A DNA stretch of 64,000 bases, taken from NCBI GenBank assembly GCA_019739225.1, contig JAHHDT010000003.1, positions 1 to 64,000 on the forward strand, written 5' to 3'. Below, one piece after another: positions 25,266 through 33,635 of this stretch. Made by a program: the position numbers and the translations under genes. The notes beneath the pieces are model-generated. The model did not search any database. It saw nothing but the letters and a program-made list of their open reading frames with translations, and had not been told where the DNA came from. Positions within the stretch are counted from its first letter, which is position 1. Every line of letters begins with the position of its first letter. The stretch is from Aquamicrobium sp. (GTDB taxonomy: Bacteria; Pseudomonadota; Alphaproteobacteria; Rhizobiales; Rhizobiaceae).

Positions 25266-27209
25266 ATGAGAGCCAGCATCAGCCGCATCGAGCCGCCAGC
25301 GCCGGAGGGCGTTCAGCACGACCATTACCGCCGCATCTTGAGCCTCCTCGACGCGAACGAGGCTTCCCCGGAACTTGACCGACTTGGTGCAGAGATTCGC
25401 CAGCGTATTCAGACAGGACATCTGCCTGCCTCCATGGCTGCGGACCTGGAGATCGCGCTGAGGCTTCAGGAGAATTTCGAGAACAAGCACAAGCGTGAGC
25501 GCGAGCTGTCTGCGCTCTATGAAACCGCGCGCGACCTGTCTGCTCTGCGCAATACCGACCAGGTTCTGCAGGCGATCGTGCAGCGCGCCCGCCAGCTCGT
25601 CGGCAGCGACATCGCCTATCTTTCGGCTGCGGATGACGAGCGCAACGACTTCTACGTCAGGGCCACGGAAGGCGTCATCTCGCAGGACTTCGCCCGCATC
25701 CGGGTGCCCCGCGAAATTGGCGTGTGCGGCAGTGTCGCGCGGACGCGCCGTCCGTTCTATTCGAGCAGCTATTCCAGCGACGCAGCCTTCGCCCACGACC
25801 CCTCCATTGACCAGGCAACGCGCGGGGAGGGCGTCGTGTCCATTCTCGGCATTCCCCTGGAAGTCGATTCTCAGGTGATCGGCGTGCTGTTCGTCGGCGA
25901 CCGCTATGTGCGTTCTTACACGCCGCAAGAGATGGCGGTGCTCTCCTCCCTTGGCACCTTCGCGGCGCTGGCAATTGAAAATGCACGGCTGTTCGAGGAG
26001 GCGCGGCGGGCGCTGCAGGCAGCGAAAGATGCCAATATCGCACTCACGGCGCAGGCGGAAGAAGTCGAGAGCGCGGCTGCCGCGCACGAGCAGCTAACCG
26101 AGCTCGTCGCGCGTGGCGGCACGCTGGACGATCTCGCGCACCGCGTTGGAAAGCTCCTCAACGGCCAGGCGGCCGTTTTGGACGAACGGCTTAAGCCGAT
26201 CAGTGGCACGCTCCCGCCCGGATGCTCCGAGGAAGCGATCGTGCGCGCTGCGCGCGAAAGCGACCGGACCGGTCGTTCGGTGCAGGTTCAGTGCAAGGAC
26301 GGTGATATCGCCATCATCGCGGCCGCGATCGGCGGTAGCGCGCGGTTAGGCTCACTTCTGTTCAAGCGGCCGCGGCCATTCTCCGCGCCTGAGGTGCGGA
26401 CCTTCGAGCGCAGCGCCATCGTCACCGGCATCGTGCTGCTCTCGATCGAACGGATCGCCCAGTCGGCACACAGAAGCGCCACCGACGCGATCTCGGCATT
26501 AGCGCGTGGCACGACCGATCCCTTCGCCGGCGGTGCTCTGCGGCAGCAGCCCGGCGCAAGCGCCGTCACGTGGCCACTGACGATGATGCTGGTCGACGTC
26601 GGCGAGCTGCCATTCATGCAAGTCGCGGCCCCAGCACGCGCGGCACTGTCCGGACGCGACACGATCTTCGCCGAGTTCAACGGCGACCTCGTCGTCGCGA
26701 CGAGCAGCGACCGGCCGCTGGACATGGCGGAGCGGCTTTCGGAGGAACTCCGGGCCGCCACACAGCGTCGCCTGACCATCGTGGTTTCCGAAGCGGTCGC
26801 GGCGATCGAGGAAGCGCCGGTGCGCTTCGAATCGCTGCGGCGGTGCGTCGGGCTCGTTCGTGGCCTCGGCCAGCAGGGTCGTATTGTATCCGAAAGCTCG
26901 ATGGCGATGTATGCGACCGTCTTCGCAGGCGGTGCGAGCGACGCGGTCGGTTCCTTCGTGAAGGCCACGACTGGCCCTATCATCGAGCACGATCTGCGCA
27001 AGGGCAGCCAGCTCGCGCGTACGCTTGCGGCATACCTTGACAGTGGCAGGAGCCTCAGCAAGGCCGCCGAGCAGCTCGGCATTCATGTCAACACGATGCG
27101 CCAGCGCCTCGACTTAGTGGGACAGCTCAGCGCCGCCTGCCTCGATCCGGTGCACGGCCTTGAAACCCATCTCGCGCTGCGCCTGCATCTGATGAAGGCA
27201 GGCGGCTGA
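25266..27209 (+). CDS. GAF-domain, PucR-like transcriptional activator
   Basis: A 647-residue regulator. After a charged N-terminus (residues 1-80) comes a GAF domain (about 85-215, with IVQRARQLVGSDIAYLSAADD and GIPLEVDSQVIGVLFVGDR). A coiled-coil linker (220-275) and a variable middle domain follow. The C-terminal helix-turn-helix (about 585-620, LARTLAAYLDSGRSLSKAAE then GIHVNTMRQRL) is of the PucR/CdaR type. GGAGG lies directly before the ATG. Its position between the lyase and HMG-CoA reductase genes makes it the likely sensor of mevalonate, HMG or a CoA ester. Confidence 0.9.
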   Translation: MRASISRIEPPAPEGVQHDHYRRILSLLDANEASPELDRLGAEIRQRIQTGHLPASMAADLEIALRLQENFENKHKRERELSALYETARDLSALRNTDQVLQAIVQRARQLVGSDIAYLSAADDERNDFYVRATEGVISQDFARIRVPREIGVCGSVARTRRPFYSSSYSSDAAFAHDPSIDQATRGEGVVSILGIPLEVDSQVIGVLFVGDRYVRSYTPQEMAVLSSLGTFAALAIENARLFEEARRALQAAKDANIALTAQAEEVESAAAAHEQLTELVARGGTLDDLAHRVGKLLNGQAAVLDERLKPISGTLPPGCSEEAIVRAARESDRTGRSVQVQCKDGDIAIIAAAIGGSARLGSLLFKRPRPFSAPEVRTFERSAIVTGIVLLSIERIAQSAHRSATDAISALARGTTDPFAGGALRQQPGASAVTWPLTMMLVDVGELPFMQVAAPARAALSGRDTIFAEFNGDLVVATSSDRPLDMAERLSEELRAATQRRLTIVVSEAVAAIEEAPVRFESLRRCVGLVRGLGQQGRIVSESSMAMYATVFAGGASDAVGSFVKATTGPIIEHDLRKGSQLARTLAAYLDSGRSLSKAAEQLGIHVNTMRQRLDLVGQLSAACLDPVHGLETHLALRLHLMKAGG

Positions 27210-27317
27210 CTCTGTTTCCTTCCCACGTCGAGACTGCGGCAGCCTGTATCTCATCCACATTGTTGGCAGGCGGACCCGCAAATAGGCTCCTCGTCATCTG
27301 ATTGAGGAGTCCACTTC

Positions 27318-28619
27318 ATGGTGCCGAGCAGTCGCCTTCCCGGTTTCTATAAGCTGTCGCCTTCGCAGCGGCTGGACACCGTCTTGCAGGCGACAGGTCT
27401 GGAAGCCGAGCAACTGGCGGCGGTCGTACCGGCCGACGCCAAGATGCTCGCCATCGCTGACCGGATGATCGAGAACGTTATCGGCGCGCTGTCGGTCCCG
27501 CTCGCAGTGGCTGCCAATTTCAAGATCAACGGCAAGGATTACCTCATTCCGATGGCGACCGAGGAGCCTTCGGTGGTGGCCGCTGCCAGCAACATGGCGT
27601 CAGTCGCGCGCATCCATGGAGGCTTTCACGCTTCCAGCGACCAGCCGATCATGATCTCGCAGATTCAGGTGGTGGGCGCTCTCGATCCGCATGGTGCGCG
27701 GCTCCGCCTCTACGAGCGGCGCCGTGAAATCCTCGATCTTGCGAACGAGCAAGATCCGTTTCTCGTGAAGCTCGGCGGCGGCGCCAAGGACATCGAAGTG
27801 CGCATTGTTGAGGCGCCCGGCGCGAGCCATGTCGTGCTCCATCTCATCGTCGATGTCCGCGACGCCATGGGCGCCAATGCCGTCAACACGATGGCCGAGG
27901 CGTTGGCGCCGCTGGTCGCGGAGATTGCCGGGGGCAGGGTGCGACTGCGCATCCTGTCGAACAAGGCCGACCTGAGGCTGGCGCGCGTCCGAGCGATCTA
28001 TGATCGCGACACGCTCGGCGGCGACGACGTGGTCAACGGCATCATCGACGCCTATGCCTTCGCAGTCGCCGATCCGTACCGGGCTGCGACGCACAACAAG
28101 GGCATCATGAACGGGATCACCGCCGTTGTGCTCGCTACCGGCAACGACACCCGCGCAGTGGAGGCGGGTGCGCATTGCCACGCCGCTGCGAGCGGTCGCT
28201 ATACGTCCCTGTCCCACTACGAGAAGGACGCGAATGGTAATCTCGTCGGCACCTTGGAACTGCCGATGGCTGTCGGTCTCGTCGGCGGCGCCACGAAAAC
28301 GCATCCGGTCGCTCAGGCGAGCGTGAAGATGCTGGGCGTCGAGAGTGCGCAGGAACTGGCGCAGATCATCACCGCGGTCGGGCTCGCGCAGAACACGGGC
28401 GCGCTCCGCGCATTGGCGGACGAGGGTATCCAGAAGGGCCACATGTCGCTTCACGCTCGCAACGTCGCCATCGCGGTGGGCGCAGACGGCGACGAGATTG
28501 AGCAGGTCGCCGCACGGTTGAAGCAGGCCGGGCATGTTCGGCTCGATATCGCTCAGAAGGTGCTGGAAGAGGTCCGCGCGGGGGCCGCGCCGGCTCCCAC
28601 GCAAACTCACGGCGGGTGA
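27318..28619 (+). CDS. mvaA: hydroxymethylglutaryl-CoA reductase, degradative (class II)
   Basis: A 433-residue class II enzyme of Pseudomonas mevalonii type. Motifs are ENVIGALSVPL, ATEEPSVVAAASNMA (catalytic Glu83), DAMGANAVNTMAE, THNKGIMNGI (Lys261), GNDTRAVEAGAH (Asp277), LPMAVGLVGGATKTHP and GHMSLHARN (His379). In catabolism the enzyme oxidises mevalonate with CoA and two NAD+ to HMG-CoA, which the lyase encoded nearby then splits. It starts 108 bases after the activator gene behind a GAGGAG site. Most alphaproteobacteria use the MEP isoprenoid pathway, which supports a degradative role. Confidence 0.96.
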   Translation: MVPSSRLPGFYKLSPSQRLDTVLQATGLEAEQLAAVVPADAKMLAIADRMIENVIGALSVPLAVAANFKINGKDYLIPMATEEPSVVAAASNMASVARIHGGFHASSDQPIMISQIQVVGALDPHGARLRLYERRREILDLANEQDPFLVKLGGGAKDIEVRIVEAPGASHVVLHLIVDVRDAMGANAVNTMAEALAPLVAEIAGGRVRLRILSNKADLRLARVRAIYDRDTLGGDDVVNGIIDAYAFAVADPYRAATHNKGIMNGITAVVLATGNDTRAVEAGAHCHAAASGRYTSLSHYEKDANGNLVGTLELPMAVGLVGGATKTHPVAQASVKMLGVESAQELAQIITAVGLAQNTGALRALADEGIQKGHMSLHARNVAIAVGADGDEIEQVAARLKQAGHVRLDIAQKVLEEVRAGAAPAPTQTHGG

Positions 28620-28704
28620 TCTGGTTACGCATCGCCCAGATCGGCTTGACCATGCGGTTCTGCGGAGATTGCGGGAGCTAATCACCGCAAGAAGTGCGGA
28701 GATT

Positions 28705-29085
28705 ATGCACTATCTCCATGAACTGGAGGGTTGGCCGACGTTTCGCTGGGATCACAAGGTCCTGGTGGAGCCGCTTGCCGCCGTGCGGCACCGTCAGGGG
28801 CGGCTGATCGGGCGCATGGAAGGTCTTGGCTTTGACCTGCGCAGTGAGGCGACGCTCCGGACCATGACCGAGGAAGTCATGAAGTCCAGTGAAATCGAAG
28901 GTGAAATCCTCGATCGCAGCCAGGTGCGCTCGTCCATCGCCCGGCGTCTTGGGATGGATATCGGCGACCTGGTTCCGGCGGACCGTGACGTCGAGGGCGT
29001 CGTCGAGATGATGCTAGACGCGACCCAGAACTACGAACGGGAACTGACCGACGAGCGGCTAAACACTCCGCGGGAACTGACATGA
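28705..29085 (+). pseudogene. Fic-family protein, N-terminal fragment only
   Basis: The 126 residues match the N-terminal part of Fic proteins carrying DUF4172: WPTFRWDHKVL, RHRQGRLIGRMEGLGFDLR, EVMKSSEIEGEILDRSQVRS, SIARRLG and DRDVEGVVEMMLDATQNYE. The reading frame then stops before the Fic catalytic core (HPFxxGNGRxxR), which is absent downstream. It cannot transfer AMP. It is either a decayed toxin-like gene or a leftover regulatory module. Confidence 0.75.
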
Positions 29086-29234
29086 AGTGTGCGTAGGTTC
29101 GGCGAATGCAGGATACCGTGGCGGGCAATCGGCGGTGGCACGCCGTGCCGGTCGAAGACCTTACAGATTTGCCGCGGAGACCACAAAGTCCGCAGGAGCG
29201 GTCTTAGTAATGTCTGTGTTTTGCCGAGTGATCG

Positions 29235-29831
29235 TCAGACTTTTGCCTTGTGCCGCGATGCTTTCTCGCGATTTCCGCAAGTCTGCATGCTGCACCACCG
29301 CCGCTTCCCCCCTCGGGACTTGTCGAAGAAAAGCCAGCCGCACCGAGGGCACGCATGCAGCCTCTCTCGCGGCAGAACGAAGCACGCCTCGATCGAAATC
29401 GCCGCCAAAAAAGCGACAACGGCTTCGGGGTCCCCGAAGCGCACGATTTGCGGTCTGCTCTCGCCTTCGATCAGCCTGAGTCGTCCTCCTCCTGAAAGCC
29501 CTTTCGCTGCTTGCTCGTACAGGAGGCCCAGCCCCTCCGCCGAGGGCGGCTTCCCAGCGGCGACTGCGCCGGAGACCGAAAAGGATGCCTCTCGCAGGTC
29601 GCGGACGCTTTCCAGAAACCCAGGGGCCTGGATGGCGCAAACCGCGTTAGCCTGAGCTTTCGTGGCCAGCCCGGAGACATGAAGCCAGTTTCCGACATCC
29701 CGTGAGGAGTTCAGCAAATCGTTTTGGGCATCGGGATCGCACCGGGTGAAGACAGTGTTGGTGAGGTCGATTCCTGGATGGCCACCTACGAAATGTCCGG
29801 GCGTCCAGTAGGTATCTCGTTTATTCGGCAT
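29235..29831 (-). CDS. ABATE/CGNR zinc-finger regulator
   Basis: A 198-residue protein. The N-terminal part (GGHPGIDLTNTV, RDVGNWL) belongs to the ABATE ligand-binding-like domain. The C-terminus is a CGNR zinc finger with CPRCGWLFFDKSRGGKRRWC and SMQTCGNREKASRH, where four Cys bind zinc. Such proteins act as stress-related transcription regulators, often next to the enzyme gene they control. Here the divergent neighbour is an alpha/beta hydrolase, and inverted repeats lie between them. Confidence 0.88.
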   Translation of the reverse strand: MPNKRDTYWTPGHFVGGHPGIDLTNTVFTRCDPDAQNDLLNSSRDVGNWLHVSGLATKAQANAVCAIQAPGFLESVRDLREASFSVSGAVAAGKPPSAEGLGLLYEQAAKGLSGGGRLRLIEGESRPQIVRFGDPEAVVAFLAAISIEACFVLPRERLHACPRCGWLFFDKSRGGKRRWCSMQTCGNREKASRHKAKV

Positions 29832-29854
29832 GGAACCTAACCATATAACAGCAG

Positions 29855-29903
29855 TTATCCGGTTGTCAGGCAGCTAACCTGTCTATTAGGTTTAACCGGT
29901 TAT
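29855..29903. promoter_or_regulatory. operator candidate in the CGNR/hydrolase divergent region
   Basis: TTATCCGGTT (29855-29864) and AACCGGTTAT (29894-29903) are inverted half-sites. Between them lies a second repeat, AACCT-N7-AGGTT. The sequence is much richer in A and T than the surroundings. Confidence 0.5.
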
Positions 29904-29933
29904 TCCGGTAATGGACAGCAGCGAGGAGGCCAC

Positions 29934-30842
29934 ATGCAGACTGTTGTGAAAACCATGCACCACACGATCAATCTGGGTGGGGTGAACCTTTTCTACAGGG
30001 AAGCAGGACGGCGCGGCGCGCCAGGTCTGCTGCTCCTGCACGGCCAGCCCTGCTCGTCATTCTATTTCCGCAATGTGATCGGTCCACTGGCGCAGGTCGC
30101 GCATGTCGTCGCTCCGGACCTGCCGGGGTTCGGCTTTACCGAAGCGCCCGATGACTATCCCTACACCTTCGACGCTATGGCCAAGACAATCGAATCGTTT
30201 CTGCGCGAGGTCGGCATGGAACGGTACTTTCTTTACGTACATGATTTTGGGTCTGCAGTGGCCTACGCCTTGGCGATAAAATATCCGGAGCGGGTGCTCG
30301 GTCTGATCATTCAAAACGGCAATGCCCATGAAGAGGGCCTTGGCGAGCCCTGGAATCTTGTGAGGTCCTATTGGGTTGAACCTACGCCCGAAAACCTGGC
30401 GAAGATTCCAGAATGGCTGAATTTTGAGGGCGTAAAACACACCTATGTCGGGGATATCCCGGAGCGTCTGGTTCCGCTTGTGGCACCGGAGGGCTGGCAT
30501 CTCGACTGGGAGCGCATGAGCCAGCCCGGACGGATTGATATGCAGCTACGGATTTTTTCCGACTACAGTTCTCACGTGCAGAGTTTCCCGGCCTGTGTGG
30601 CCTATCACCGCGACCATCAACCTCGCGCGCTGCTCTTTTGGGGACGTAACGACCCGTATTACGATATCGCGGAGGTTGATGCATATGCCCGGGATCTCGA
30701 ACGGATCGACATGCATGTCTTTGACGGCACTCATCTGCTGCTCGAAACACATCACGAGGAATGCGCAGGCATGATGCGCGATTTCATCGCTGATGAGACA
30801 TTTGAGAGATCAGTATCCAGGCCGCTTCCGCCAAATTCCTGA
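29934..30842 (+). CDS. alpha/beta hydrolase (epoxide hydrolase/dehalogenase-like)
   Basis: A 302-residue alpha/beta-hydrolase. The oxyanion motif is LLLHGQP, the nucleophile elbow is VHDFGSAVA (Asp nucleophile in place of Ser, as in epoxide hydrolases and haloalkane dehalogenases). The acid region is LLFWGRNDPYYD and the catalytic His is in DGTHLLLETH. It is cytoplasmic with no signal peptide. It is divergently transcribed from the CGNR regulator, which probably controls it. The substrate is unknown, and the choice between dehalogenase and epoxide hydrolase cannot be made by eye. Confidence 0.88.
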   Translation: MQTVVKTMHHTINLGGVNLFYREAGRRGAPGLLLLHGQPCSSFYFRNVIGPLAQVAHVVAPDLPGFGFTEAPDDYPYTFDAMAKTIESFLREVGMERYFLYVHDFGSAVAYALAIKYPERVLGLIIQNGNAHEEGLGEPWNLVRSYWVEPTPENLAKIPEWLNFEGVKHTYVGDIPERLVPLVAPEGWHLDWERMSQPGRIDMQLRIFSDYSSHVQSFPACVAYHRDHQPRALLFWGRNDPYYDIAEVDAYARDLERIDMHVFDGTHLLLETHHEECAGMMRDFIADETFERSVSRPLPPNS

Positions 30843-31099
30843 GCGAAGCCGCCGTTTGGCTTTCCGCCCCATCTTAGTCGGTTGCGTGCGCTCAATTTAT
30901 CTGCCGCGGGAAATGAGTTCCTGAGTCAGATTCGAGGCCGTTTGCTGTCGGTCCGGTTCTGGCAAGGAGATCAAGAGAGCCGACCGTCGCCAGTCGACCC
31001 CACAAGAGACGCTAGCCCATAGATGCCGGGTTGCCGAAAACTGCCGTTTTTGCTTATGCATGATAGCAGTTCCCCGACCTTCATTGATCGACGTTCCAC

Positions 31100-31894
31100 A
31101 TGGACGCCCGTACCGATAAACTGAGCATTCCGCCCGAAGCGACGAACGCATTGCCACTCTTGAAGCGTCGGCTCGGATCATCTCTTGCGGCGGTCTATCT
31201 GCATGGCTCTGCCGTAGTCGAGGGGCTGCGCGAGCGGAGCGACGTCGACCTTCTAGTTATTGTAAGCAAAGCGCTGCCCGCTCCGACACGCGCGCGTCTG
31301 TCGACCGATCTTATGAAGGTCTCCGGACTCTATCCGTTCGACCCGATGGGGCGAAGGCCGCTGGAGGTCATAATCGTCCGGTTGGCCGATCTCGAACAGA
31401 TGCCGTATCCAGCGCGCGCCGAGTTCGTCTACGGTGAATGGTTGAGAGGCGCTCTTGAAGGCGGCGCAGTTCCGCAAGCTGAGGCGAGTCCAGAGTTCAC
31501 TCTGGTTCTCGCTCAAGCGCGAGGAGAAGCGCTCCCCTTGGTCGGCCCGAGTATAGCAGATATGGTTCCGGACATACCTTCACACGTCATACGTTGGGCA
31601 ATTCGTGATCTGCTTCCGGAGCTTGTCGAGTCTGTTGAAGGGGACGGACGCAATGTGCTTCTGACGCTGGCGCGAATGTGGAGGACTCTCAAAACAGGGC
31701 AATTCGTATCCAAGGATGCCGCTGCGGACTGGGCAGGGCTGCAGTTGCCTGCTCAAGTGGCAGGGCCCCTCGCACTTGCGCGGAATGCCTATCTAGGTGA
31801 TGGGAATGACGATCTGCACCTTCGGAGAACGGAAGTCTTGCAAACCGTCGAGGAGATGAGGGAGCGCATTTGCGCTATCTTGCGACAGCTCTAA
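31100..31894 (+). CDS. aminoglycoside adenylyltransferase-like protein (AadA/ANT family)
   Basis: The 264-residue product has the nucleotidyltransferase motif VYLHGSAVVEGLRERSDVDLLV. It also has the downstream LEVIIVRLADL and PARAEFVYGEWLR segments and a C-terminal DUF4111-like helical domain (LTLARMWRTLKTGQFVSKDAAADW). AadA enzymes transfer AMP to streptomycin and spectinomycin. The gene is free-standing with no integron attC or IS nearby, so a chromosomal resistance gene is likely. The exact drug spectrum cannot be read from sequence. Confidence 0.88.
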   Translation: MDARTDKLSIPPEATNALPLLKRRLGSSLAAVYLHGSAVVEGLRERSDVDLLVIVSKALPAPTRARLSTDLMKVSGLYPFDPMGRRPLEVIIVRLADLEQMPYPARAEFVYGEWLRGALEGGAVPQAEASPEFTLVLAQARGEALPLVGPSIADMVPDIPSHVIRWAIRDLLPELVESVEGDGRNVLLTLARMWRTLKTGQFVSKDAAADWAGLQLPAQVAGPLALARNAYLGDGNDDLHLRRTEVLQTVEEMRERICAILRQL

Positions 31895-32014
31895 TGACGT
31901 CGGCAATTCTCATGACTTGCACCAAAACCGACCATCGCCTTTCGATCCATTCCAGCCATGCCGCTCGAACGGCAATAGGTCCCCTAGGAATTCCGCCGAT
32001 CAGCGGACGCCCAC

Positions 32015-32578
32015 CTATAGTTCCTTCCGGACGATTGGGTCGTCATCCAGGAACTCGGGCTCGACCCGTGCGCCTACCGCATCGAAGTAGCGACTGAGGA
32101 AATTACGGAACGAGGCGGCCAGCGCGATATCGGCGATGTTGAGGTCGGTCAGTCCGACGGCGCGGAGGAAGTCGACATCGTCTTGGCCTATTTGAGAGGC
32201 GTCGACCGTGATCTTTTCGGCGTAGGCCAGCATGGCCACTTGTTGTTCTGTCAGCCCGGCGTTGCGGTAATCCCGATGCACGGCCAGTGCCTGTTCTCTT
32301 CCGATCATTCCGGATAGCGCCTTGAAGTAGACGTGGGAGCAATAGCTGGAGGGTACATGTTTGGCCGCCACCAAGGTGATCAGGCGGAAATTGACCAGCC
32401 CCAAAGAAAATCCATCTCTGATCTGGTTCAGTAAGTGCTCGACCGGTGCCAAGATGTCAGGTCTGGCTGTCCAGCACTGGGTGGCCTCCATCACCTTTCC
32501 CATTGATGCTATCTCGTTGTCGTAGATGGATGCCACTTCGCCCTCGGCGTTTGACGGATCTATCGTTCGAACAAACAT
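32015..32578 (-). CDS. carboxymuconolactone decarboxylase-like (AhpD-type) protein
   Basis: The start at 32578 has GGAGG five bases upstream and gives 187 residues. The protein is all-helical with the CMD/peroxidase-related pattern: LNQIRDGFSLGLVNFRLITLV, SSYCSHVYFKAL (Cys and downstream His), LTEQQVAMLAYAEKIT and IALAASFRNFLSRYFDAVG. It has one Cys in the motif rather than the CxxC of AhpD. A role in detoxification of peroxides or reactive products is possible. It is separate from the ECF41 locus 6 kb away, a sigma family often linked to such proteins. Confidence 0.85.
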   Translation of the reverse strand: MFVRTIDPSNAEGEVASIYDNEIASMGKVMEATQCWTARPDILAPVEHLLNQIRDGFSLGLVNFRLITLVAAKHVPSSYCSHVYFKALSGMIGREQALAVHRDYRNAGLTEQQVAMLAYAEKITVDASQIGQDDVDFLRAVGLTDLNIADIALAASFRNFLSRYFDAVGARVEPEFLDDDPIVRKEL

Positions 32579-32752
32579 CTCAACCTCCTGGTTCGTTTGC
32601 CCCTTTTCTGCATTCTCACTCGAAAACAAGGCCGCTGGAAGTGAGGGAATGTACAGCGGTGTCAATGTGCCTGGCTGCCGAAAAGCCTGCGCGTCTTGCT
32701 CTTGAAGCTACGAGCGGCTGACCGCATGTCTGGAACGCCGGCTCCTGGGCGT

Positions 32753-32838
32753 CGCAACCCGGACACCCTGAGAGAAAGGGTTGCGTCCCGGGAAGGGCAG
32801 CCTGAAACCCGCAAGCCTGTTCCCCACCCTAGCGGGGC
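32753..32838. other. GC-rich structured element
   Basis: Two hairpins lie close together: CGCAACCC/GGGTTGCG (32753-32785, perfect 8-bp stem) and CCCC/GGGG (32823-32838). No coding frame fits on either strand. It could be a small RNA, an mRNA leader or a rhizobial intergenic repeat. I cannot name a family. Otherwise 32579-33002 holds no gene that I can see. Confidence 0.35.
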
Positions 32839-33002
32839 CGTTGGCGCCGTCCACACCGTCGAAGGGATGATCCTCCACGGCTGATGCGTGGCCGATTCCG
32901 GAGGGTCCGGTACTGGATGGACCAGGGAGAAAGCGACGTTCGGGAACGAGCTGAGTTCGGCCCCGGGTTACTTCGCAAGATCGCGGCAAGCGCGCCGCAG
33001 AC

Positions 33003-33480
33003 ATGGCGGGCGGCAGGTCAATAGGCAAGGAAGCGGCTCGCAAAGATGACGTTAGTTCATACGGCTCGATAAGACTGCAATCCGCGCGCGCGGGTGCCGA
33101 AGTGGCGATCGCTCAACCGGCAGAAAAGGCCGATGCGACGGCGACCAAGGCAACGGTCGACGCTGGAACCTGCGGAGCCATTGTGATCGCGGGTGACGTG
33201 TCCCAACGCGGCTTCTGCGACTAGGCATTGGCTCGGACTGTCAAGGAACTGGCGGTCTCGATATCCTGGTCAACAACGCTGTCTTCCAGATCCCCCGGCC
33301 GACTTCGCCTTGTTTTCGGAAGAGCACTTCGACACGACGCTGAAGACCAATCTCTCGCGATCGAGACAGGAGCGAATTGCCCAAATCTGCTTCTGGGTGA
33401 ACGGACGCTGGTGCCGATCTTCTTCTCGGCGTTCCAAGTTGCGCGCTCGCGACTAGCGTGATCAAATTGAGAATGGCCCA
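33003..33480 (+). pseudogene. SDR oxidoreductase pseudogene
   Basis: The first frame gives AGAEVAIAQPAEKADATATK and CGAIVIAGDVSQRGFCD, then a stop. The continuation is in other frames: ALARTVKEL, then GGLDILVNNAVFQ, then FALFSEEHFDTTLKTNL. These fit, in order, a YghA-like short-chain dehydrogenase. The glycine-rich cofactor motif is mutated, and the catalytic Tyr/Lys region and C-terminus are missing. Confidence 0.75.
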
Positions 33481-33635
33481 TGGGAGTTCTCGTTGGCCGT
33501 GATTGGCCGGAAGAGAAACGTCGTGGGGCACTACCTCACCCTGGGCCGACTGCTGCGTGTCCGGGTTAGGTGCAACTCGGAGCATTGCTGACATTTCGAT
33601 GACAGACACAGCAGACACGCCCAAAGGCGCCATGA

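Noticed and set aside
27260-27290. Sigma-54-like TGGCA...GCA upstream of mvaA
   Set aside because: The GG-to-GC spacing is one base too long and the regional activator is PucR-like, not an AAA+ enhancer-binding protein.
29832-29856. GGAAC-N16-AGTT before the alpha/beta hydrolase gene
   Set aside because: The -10 box AGTT differs from the C/T/G-GTT set seen elsewhere and the site lies within the start region of the CGNR gene; may be chance.
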